Origin: Monarcha castaneiventris obscurior
Lineage: Eukaryota > Chordata > Aves > Passeriformes > Monarchidae
DNA length: 64,000 nucleotides
Direction: 5' to 3'
Assembly: GCA_026261815.1 (NCBI GenBank)
Contig: JAMPIT010000890.1
Span: forward strand, 8,586,001 to 8,650,000
Shown here: one piece after another, positions 59,251-64,000 of the stretch
Numbering within the stretch: the first letter of the stretch is position 1
Layout of the letters: each line of letters opens with the position of its first letter
The notes under the pieces: generated by a model
Told to the model about the DNA's origin: nothing
Seen by the model: the letters and a program-made list of their open reading frames with translations, nothing else
Databases searched by the model: none
Program-made: the position numbers and the translations under genes

Positions 59251-60365
59251 CACTGATTTCTTTTGATCTGGGGAGATGAGACTTTAGCCGGTGAAAATTC
59301 TGTATTAGTCCACAAAACTATGCTTATTATGTTTGCTGCTCTTCTAACACATGTGTCATATGTGGGAAATCCTTGTAAATAGGGGATGGAGCACGGCAGA
59401 TAAAATCATGAGGAAATGTTGGAATAAGTAGCTATGCAGATAATAGTAACCTGAATCTTTCTTGAAGATGTGTAGGAAATATACCGCTTGATTTATAAAT
59501 TTGATACTTTTAAAAGGCACTACGACATAAAGATGCTGGAAGTAGGTGTGGGAAAGGTCTAGATGATGTTGCATACATATCTGGGCTGGGCCCAGTCATT
59601 GTAAACCGTGGGGACTGTAATGTATGTAAACTCTCATGACTTCTCTTTTTGCAGAGAAGAAAGAATGTTGCTTACAATATGTGCCTCATGTCTCCATATG
59701 CTATTGTTTAAAATAAGTAACTGAGAGCAGAATGTAACAAATGTGTAAGCAAAGTACACAGTTATTACAGGACATAATTTCAATGCATTTACTTTGAAGC
59801 TGGATTTCAGTGCAAGACAGGGCTCTATATTGTAAGCTAGACTAGCTCTTGGATTTTTAACTAACACATTGTGGGAAAAAAATGAATTAATACAATCCCC
59901 TTAAGAGAAACTCTAGCCTTAATATCTTTTCCTTTCTTTATTTCGTTCGCTCTTGATGTAGAGGAATATGACAGCTGGCGTGATGCCTCCTTTTTGAATT
60001 GTGCCATTTAGCATTTCTGGCAGCTGGATATGTGTGGAAAGCCGTATAGTGACAAATCTGTTTCTCATACCTTTTGTAGTCTGTTTTTCGTCAGATAGAA
60101 AAATGTTAATACCCCCTGAACTTTCCTCCTTTGGCTCACCCAGACAGTAATTTACTTCAGTATTTCCTGTATGTTGTGTCTGGGTATGGAGCTCATGGTT
60201 TCCATCTCTGCTGCATTACAGATCTCCACCAGTGTGGTGCCTCACTCCCAGGCTTCTTGGGGTACTTCCTAGGACACTCCAGACTTGCATACTGCAGTAA
60301 ACCTGCAACGTGCAAACTTGTGGATGGGAATTTATCCTAGTCTGAAGTGAAATTCAAAAAAAAAA

Positions 60366-60640
60366 TCACTGAATCATGGAACGGGTTGGGTTGGAAGGGA
60401 CCTTAAAGAGTATTTAGTTCTAGTGCCCCTGCCATGGGCAGGCTGCTCAGAGCTCCATCCAACCTGGCCCTGAACATTTCCAAGGATGGCACACTCCCAA
60501 CTTCTCTGGGTAACCTGTTCCAGTGTCTCATCACTGTCACAGTGAAGAATTTCTTCCTGATTGGTATCAAATCTAAATCTACCCTCTCTGATTTTAAATG
60601 CTTCACTTTGTGTATTTGTTGCAATACGTTGATATTTCCT
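60366..60640 (-). mobile_element. CR1 LINE, about 270-bp fragment, minus strand
   Basis: It starts AAATCACTGAATCATGGAAC and continues GGGTTGGAAGGGACCTTAAA, with CAACCTGGCCCTGAACATTT and GGGTAACCTGTTCCAGTGTC. This is the complement of a CR1 3' end, 5'-truncated. The outer boundary near 60640 is approximate. Confidence 0.9.
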
Positions 60641-61687
60641 ATGTATCTTTGAGTTTCATAAATTTTCTGGTCAAATAGAATTCTGCCTACAAAGAGTTAC
60701 TGCTTAGAAAAAAAAACCTTAGACAATCCTGTTTCTTCCACGTGTTAAAATGTATTTTGATACTAGTAAATGAATATTTTCATAAGTGATGAATAAAACC
60801 TTGGTTTTCAAGAGAATTTTCCTTGCTTTCATTAATGCGTTTTGGCTTCAGAAACTTACAGACAAATGAAGAATACAGCATAGAGCTGATTTGGCTGTTG
60901 AGTGAATATTATATGTTTCTTCAGGGTACATGGGAAATTTTGTGTTGTTTATGGGCAATTTCCATTCAATTCTGACCATTGTGCTTATATAATAAAGCAG
61001 ATGCTAAAATTTGGACACTTGAATGTGCAGATATTGGCATTCATATCATTGGTCTGGAGTGGTCACCTACTGCCAGCAATCTCCTTAATGATCTTGCCTT
61101 CTACTACTTTTCCTCTCCGCTATTTTTTTTTTCCTTTATAGCAAAGCTGGAATAAGAAGATGGTATTTCCCTTGCAAATATGCCTTTGCTCTTCTATTTC
61201 ACTGCTGGTCTTGAATACTGCTGAAACTCTAATTTGTTTCTCTTATCCAGTTCTTCTAAGACTTGGAGCTTTCCTCAGAACTTAAATATCGTTGCATTGG
61301 GGAAAAAAAGAGAAAATTGTAGCGTATTTGAGCCAAGCTACCAAAAAAAATTAAAAAATGCAAGAATCAAAACACAAATAGTCACACCCTTAGGGGAAGG
61401 ATGAGATGGTATCTCTCAAAAAAGCTCTTCCTCATCAGCAGTTACTGAAAAATTTACTTTGGTGCTCCTTAGAAAACATTTTGAGCTATTAATGAACTTT
61501 GAAACTTGATTTAGTGTGTTATTTTCTTTAGTCAAGAATGTCTTGAAGCTCTTGAAAAGCCAATTTGTAAGTTATTGCAAGGATTAAACAGACTCATGTT
61601 GACATAAGTAGGCTTTCATGTTTATTAGTTTTTAGTGTAGACATAAAGAATGTGTATGTATGTGTGTCTCTGCCTGCTTTATTTTAG

Positions 61688-61863
61688 TGCTGCAGAGCAA
61701 TGAGGAGGGAGATGTTGCAACACTGAGTTTTTTGTTCAAAGTACAGCCTGATCTGCTGCCAGCAGGCTCTGGAAAGCTGTCGTGCCAGGCCCAGCTTTTT
61801 ATTGATGCATACCAGCCCAGACACAGAGGTGGTAACAAATACCTGCAGGGGTCATGCCTTTAA
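61688..61863 (+). other. Candidate exon or chance open frame
   Basis: A strong acceptor (TCTCTGCCTGCTTTATTTTAG) is followed by an open frame (LQSNEEGDVATLSFLFKV at first) that runs to a TAA at 61861. No donor is clearly better than others (GAG/GTGGTA at about 61828) and no family was recognised. It lies in PDLIM5 intron 2, sense strand. Confidence 0.2.
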
Positions 61864-63230
61864 AAATTCTTCAGCACAGCCCTCTTACCAAAATCTTCAG
61901 GATCAGTAGGTATTTATTCGTTTATACATTATTATTTATACATTATAGCTAGCGTTGCAGTTCAGTTTGGGGTGGATTCAGTCTCTACAAGCACCCACCA
62001 GAGCTCTCGATCCCGGATTAGAAGCTGGCTCCCAGGAAAAGCAGTATCTGCACTGGCACCTTCTGGGGAAGGTGTGGCTCGGGCTGTGTCCTGTAGGGCA
62101 GCCTTATACCTGCAATAGTTTGCTGTGGCCAGGCCATTCTCCTACTTGGCAGCACTGCAAAACAAACAAAAAAAAAAAAGGTGATTGCTAAATTGTGCTT
62201 GAATTTGCAGTGAAAAACAACCTGATTCATGTGTTTTCAAGCCCCTTCCCTCACTGGGGTCTCAGACGAAGAGGGATGAATTTCACTGTCAAGAGAGACA
62301 AGTGGCAAAGGTCTCAAATTCTTTCCTCTTGTTTGTTGCGTTCCACAAACCTGCCGGAAGCACAGTGTTTGTTACCCACCCTGTGAAGGAGCAGAGGTCT
62401 GAAATGTTTCAGGGCTTTGTTCTGTCTCTGCCTTGCCCTTTAGTGGAGAGTTTGTGTGCAGGTGATGGCACAGCTATGGCACAGCCTGTCCCCTGTCCCT
62501 GTGTGTCACACCCTGTGTGTGCTCCTGGTGCCACGTCGCAGCCCTCCGGGCCCGGCACCGCCGCTCTCCCTGCCCTGCCTCTTCTGACCTCTTGTACTGC
62601 TGGCTGAGCCCAGCCCTGGGAAAGCACCCAAGCCCTTCGTTTTTTCCTATGTCTACTTCAGGTGGATACTTCGGAATGCTGTTCTTATTTCTGCATTAAA
62701 ACGAGGCCTTTGTTCACACTTAAACAATGAAGACTGGAGCTGTAAATCTGATCAAGAGACCATAGATCATAGTTAGACTCAGTTGCAAACTCAGGTTGTT
62801 TATCTCTGTTCAATGTGAGACCCTTTTCAAAGAACCTGTGCCAATTTTTCACTGCCTTTGGGATACTGCACATCTGCATTTGGCAGAAGTATTAACTGGC
62901 TCCTGTTGTTCTTAAAACCCTAAAGCTGTGGCACTGCTCTGCTTCACCAGAGAACTGGAGATGAAGCCAAAGGTTCATTATAAAGCATAGCTGTAACACA
63001 ATCTAGAGCAGAATATTGAAGTGACGTGCCGGCTGGATGTGCCGTGGTTTTAAATAACTTGCATTCATGTCCCCCGAGTACCAGATGAAAGTTTAGACCC
63101 TTGCTGGGCAGCCCACACCACACTAGGAGTACACTGTTCAACACGTAGGCTCTGGGGCGCCAGTGCCTGTTTTGGAGACTTTTCTCTATTGCTTGCTCTC
63201 CCATTTCTTTTTTAGTCAAACTTGGGAGGG

Positions 63231-63321
63231 TGATTTTTTTTTTTTTTGGGATTTTGTTTTGGTTTGTTTTGTTTTTTGGTGAGGGCTTGTTTTGGTTGGG
63301 TGTTTTGTTGCCTTTTGTTTT
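63231..63321. repeat. T/G-rich low-complexity tract
   Basis: A poly-T run of about 15 followed by imperfect GTTTT/GGTTTG repeats. This is simple-sequence DNA in PDLIM5 intron 2. Confidence 0.7.
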
Positions 63322-64000
63322 TAAACCAAATTAAAGTCGCAACTCTGAAGACAAAGCTCTCGCTTCCTAAACCATGTCTGTCTGTAGATAAATGGCTGTG
63401 AGCCATTTAATTCCTGTTCCTTACCACCCTCATGCCTTTCGTAGCACTAAATTAGGCTAAAGTGATTTTATTTTTACTTCCAGATGGTATATATAGGGGA
63501 AACAGTGTTTGACCAGGATTAGATTTTTGGGCAACTGTGCTAAAATGTGTTAATTAGACATTATTTAAAATTTGAAAATAGTATTTAGAAATATTTAATT
63601 ATGCAGAACCAAACTATCTATCATTCCATCAACAAAAAAAAAATCATACTCATTGGAAAAAGAAATACAAATATTTTTCGTTGGGGGACAGGATTGGTTA
63701 GCTCTATGACTAGTACTAATTTCTTCTTGTGGTGTGTCCCAGAAACTTAGAGGAGCTTGCCTAGAATTGCCTTTGCAATGATGTGTATTTATGTGGTTTA
63801 CATCGTCACTCAAAATTCTTTTCCAGTCGTGGGGTATTTCCTCTGGCATTACAAGTCTGGGCTTTATGGTTTGAGGGCTCCTCAGCTCCATCTCCAATAA
63901 CCTTGAGTAGGAAGGCACAGCCTTGAGCCTGACATCTGTATGGCTTCAATCCTGCTATTCCCCTGACCCCATGTATTACCCCCAGCCCCTGTGCTTCTGC

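Larger units (their letters stand above)
42481..64000 (+). other. PDLIM5: PDLIM5 intron 2, 5' part (runs off the window)
   Basis: A GTAAGTG donor opens an intron with no matching acceptor plus PDZ-continuation exon (expected motif like KAAQA or THLEAQNKI) found to the end of the window. Inside are five CR1 copies, listed separately, and single-copy DNA between them: 42.5-47.5, 48.4-49.9, 50.7-52.6, 53.3-58.9, 59.25-60.4 and 60.6-64.0 kb, where no gene was recognised. The 63480 acceptor-like ACTTCCAG is followed by an in-frame stop. A non-coding or alternative PDLIM5 exon could still be hidden here. Confidence 0.7.

Noticed and set aside
1..64000. CRISPR arrays, bacterial operons, tRNA or rRNA genes
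   Set aside because: The sequence is vertebrate; no regularly spaced repeats, Shine-Dalgarno-led gene runs or rRNA sequence were seen. I did not fold the whole window for tRNAs, so a single tRNA or microRNA could have been missed.
42481..64000. Second PDZ-coding exon of PDLIM5
   Set aside because: I searched by eye for the expected continuation (KAAQA, IDG, THLEAQNKI) after a good acceptor and did not find it; it is presumably beyond the window.

Overview
The window looks like nuclear DNA from a bird. Almost all recognisable interspersed repeats are 5'-truncated CR1 LINEs, whose 3' tails read ATTCTATGATTCTATG or its complement. There is also one solo LTR that resembles avian (possibly songbird) ERVL-type LTRs, and no mammalian SINEs. 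The rest is mostly AT-leaning single-copy DNA with little coding capacity, as expected for vertebrate intergenic and intronic sequence. The species cannot be fixed from the sequence alone.

Layout. (1) 1-8.9 kb: the 3' end of a plus-strand multi-exon gene that enters from the left. Three exons (1821-1995, 4230-4379, 7705-8091) have good splice sites, open frames and compatible phases. They encode about the last 236 residues of a serine-rich protein with an acidic C-terminal part, followed by a 3' UTR and an AATAAA signal at 8901. I do not recognise the family. (2) 8.9-39 kb: a mostly non-coding interval holding the solo LTR (12.5-13.2 kb), two short CR1 copies, a few splice-bounded exon candidates, a palindrome, a TATA-type promoter candidate at 30.9 kb and a homeodomain-motif-rich block at 36.8-37.0 kb. 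(3) 39.0-40.2 kb: a CpG-island promoter with a non-coding first exon ending at a clean GTGAGT donor. (4) 42.35-42.48 kb: the first coding exon of PDLIM5 (Enigma homologue, ENH), encoding the start of its PDZ domain. (5) 42.48-64 kb: the 5' part of PDLIM5 intron 2, which contains five CR1 copies (four antisense, one sense) and no further PDLIM5 exon that I could identify.

How it fits together. Two plus-strand genes lie head to tail: an unidentified gene ending near 8.9 kb, and PDLIM5 starting near 39.4 kb. PDLIM5 is a cytoskeletal and signalling scaffold (one PDZ, three LIM domains) of muscle and other tissues. The 30 kb between them should contain PDLIM5 regulatory DNA, and a few motif clusters with muscle- or heart-type sites are reported as hypotheses. 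The most informative observation is the unidentified upstream gene: from memory, the mammalian neighbour on this side of PDLIM5 is HPGDS on the opposite strand, and I found no trace of it here.
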